A program made the translations under genes and the position numbers. From contig URDK01000005.1 in the NCBI GenBank assembly GCA_900546485.1, positions 1 through 58,487 of the forward strand: 58,487 bases of DNA, given 5' to 3'. Under the pieces are notes generated by a model. The model was not told the DNA's origin. It did no database searches and saw nothing but the letters and a program-made list of their open reading frames with translations. Shown here piece by piece: positions 57,201 through 58,487 of the stretch. The DNA comes from an uncultured Eubacteriales bacterium. GTDB taxonomy: Bacteria; Bacillota; Clostridia; Oscillospirales; Oscillospiraceae. The stretch's first letter is position 1; every line of letters begins with the position of its first letter.

Positions 57201-58487
57201 ATGAAGAAGTTTCTTGCACTGCTTCTCGCTCTCGTGATGGTCTTCGCTCTGGCCGCCTGCGGCGAGGCCGAGACCACTCCGAGCGACACCCCGGCGAGCG
57301 ATACCCCGGACGATTCCACCGTCAGCGAGGCGCCCGCGGCCGAAGGCACCGGCAGCGTCTATTACCTCAACTTCAAGCCCGAGCAGGACGATCAGTGGCA
57401 GGAGCTCGCCGAGCTCTACACCGAGCAGACCGGCGTGACCGTCAAGGTCGTCACCGCGGCCTCCGGCGAGTACGAGACCTACCTGACCTCCGAGATGGCC
57501 AAGGAGGACGCCCCCACCCTGTTCCAGGTGAACGGCCCCGTCGGCCTTGCCAGCTGGAAGGACTACTGCTATGACCTCGCCGGCAGCGACATCTACAACG
57601 AGCTGACCAGCACCGACTACGCGCTCACCGAGGGCGACGTCGTCTACGGCATCGGCTACGTCATTGAGAGCTACGGCATCATCGTGAACACCGACCTGCT
57701 GAGCCAGGCGGGCTACACTGTCGACGACATCCAGAGCTTTGAGGATCTCAAGGCCGTCGCCGAGGACATCACCGCCCGCAAGGATGAGCTGGGCTTCGCC
57801 GCCTTTACCTCCGCCGGCATGGACTCCAGCTCCGACTGGCGCTTCAAGACCCACCTCGCCAACCTGCCCATCTACTTTGAGTATCAGGACAAGGGCATCA
57901 ACTCCACCGACGCCATCGAGGGCACCTACCTCGACAACTACCGCGCCATTTGGGACCTCTACATAAACAACTCCACCTGCAGCCCCACCGAGCTGACCGC
58001 CAAGACCGCCAACGACACCCTCAATGAGTTCCTCGCGGGCGAGGCCGTGTTCTATCAGAACGGCTCCTGGGAGTACGCCAACGTCTCCGGCGAGGGCAAG
58101 TTCTCCGACGACCAGCTCGCGATGATCCCCATCTACTTCGGCGTGGGCGACGAGGCCAACCAGGGCCTGTGCACCGGCACCGAGAACTACTGGTGCGTCA
58201 ACAAGAATGCCTCTGCTGAGGACATTCAGGCCACCCTCGACTTCATGGCCTGGTGCGTCACCGACGAGGTCGCCCTCAAGGCGATGACCGGCGGCGAGGG
58301 CGCCATGCCCAGCGGCGCGGCCGGCATGGGCTTCGCCATCCCCTTCAAGTCCGCCCCCGAGAGCAGCAACCTCTTCGTCAAGACCGACGCTGAGATGACC
58401 GCTGCCGGCAAGACTCCGGTTTCGTGGAACTTCACCACCATGCCTTCCGAGGAGTGGAAGAACGGCGTGGGCTCCGCGCTCTCCATC
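57201..58487 (+). CDS. Sugar ABC transporter substrate-binding lipoprotein, truncated at window end
   Basis: 429 codons are present and the frame is open at the last base. AGGAG about 11 bases before ATG 57201. The signal peptide KKFLALLLALVMVFALAAC has a lipobox with Cys20, then an acidic Ser/Thr/Pro linker (residues 25-48) like that of the lysine-binding protein. The SBP_bac_1 domain follows (YYLNFKPEQDDQWQELAELY; AGEAVFYQNGSWEYANVSG; CTGTENYWCVNKNAS), the class for oligo- and monosaccharides. With the LacI regulator upstream it begins a sugar-uptake operon whose permeases would lie to the right. Confidence 0.92.
   Translation, partial: MKKFLALLLALVMVFALAACGEAETTPSDTPASDTPDDSTVSEAPAAEGTGSVYYLNFKPEQDDQWQELAELYTEQTGVTVKVVTAASGEYETYLTSEMAKEDAPTLFQVNGPVGLASWKDYCYDLAGSDIYNELTSTDYALTEGDVVYGIGYVIESYGIIVNTDLLSQAGYTVDDIQSFEDLKAVAEDITARKDELGFAAFTSAGMDSSSDWRFKTHLANLPIYFEYQDKGINSTDAIEGTYLDNYRAIWDLYINNSTCSPTELTAKTANDTLNEFLAGEAVFYQNGSWEYANVSGEGKFSDDQLAMIPIYFGVGDEANQGLCTGTENYWCVNKNASAEDIQATLDFMAWCVTDEVALKAMTGGEGAMPSGAAGMGFAIPFKSAPESSNLFVKTDAEMTAAGKTPVSWNFTTMPSEEWKNGVGSALSI

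Noticed and set aside
1..58487. CRISPR array, rRNA, IS element, integrase or reverse transcriptase
   Set aside because: No regularly spaced repeats, rRNA sequence, transposase, recombinase or RT motif (for example YxDD) was seen in any frame.

Overview
The window looks like the chromosome of an anaerobic, spore-forming, GC-rich member of the Clostridia, most like the gut Oscillospirales. The grounds are a SpoIVB sporulation protease, Firmicutes-type promoters and Shine-Dalgarno sites, a lysine riboswitch, a UPF0735 ACT protein beside hom/lysC, a FeoA-FeoA-FeoB operon with a Cys-rich partner, and many lipoprotein solute-binding proteins. I see no rRNA, CRISPR array, insertion sequence, integrase or reverse transcriptase. 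Genus-level placement is inference.

Layout. 1-4.8 kb: a truncated M14 carboxypeptidase, spoIVB, then a minus-strand group of metallo-beta-lactamase fold hydrolase, membrane-anchored EEP phosphatase/nuclease and flavodoxin-like reductase, plus a small DMT transporter. 4.85-7.9 kb: ACT regulator, homoserine dehydrogenase and aspartate kinase behind a strong promoter and a leader hairpin. 8.0-9.8 kb: Na/phosphate cotransporter. 9.9-15.7 kb: a lysine riboswitch controls an amino-acid ABC transporter, followed by an NhaC-family antiporter and an FMN alpha-hydroxyacid oxidase. 15.7-17.7 kb: a MerR-RDD membrane regulator, tRNA-Arg(ACG), a partial copy of that tRNA's 3' end joined to palindromes, and a 54-residue micro-protein. 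17.8-24.0 kb: YmdB-like phosphodiesterase, SbcD/SbcC-like pair, B3/B4 domain protein and an M3-like metallopeptidase lipoprotein.

24.1-42.6 kb is visibly richer in A+T and reads as one accessory metabolic block. It has an Fe-alcohol dehydrogenase, a divergent ROK repressor, then a long operon: cysteine desulfidase-like protein, Gfo/Idh oxidoreductase, a 94-residue protein, a C-type-lectin-fold protein with a C-terminus resembling the variable region of diversity-generating retroelement (DGR) targets, an Opp-type ABC transporter, a UroD-family methyltransferase-like protein, an ATC-hydrolase family protein and an aldo/keto reductase. After a terminator come galactose mutarotase, galactokinase and UDP-glucose 4-epimerase. 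The same 19-bp dyad lies just downstream of three promoters here (Fe-ADH, ROK gene, long operon), which suggests a ROK regulon. The substrate is unknown; transport of a conjugate with galactose-like and sulfur/cysteine parts is a hypothesis.

42.7-46.6 kb: CLC-type antiporter (CLC-F-like), DUF2812/PadR pair, tRNA-Ser(CGA), a small XRE regulator with paired palindromes, and a LysR regulator. 46.7-52.6 kb: a LysR-linked cluster of two shikimate dehydrogenases, an MFS transporter, a xylose-isomerase-like TIM barrel and an Old-Yellow-Enzyme/FAD oxidoreductase, probably for shikimate/quinate-type cyclohexane acids. 52.7-58.5 kb: a ribbon-helix-helix protein, the feo iron-uptake operon with a DtxR-like palindrome, a LacI regulator and a truncated sugar ABC solute-binding protein.

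The items most worth a second look are the DGR-like variable protein embedded in a metabolic operon, the ROK-regulated cluster as a whole, the tRNA-3'-end/palindrome element, and the MerR-RDD fusion with its 19-bp-spacer promoter.
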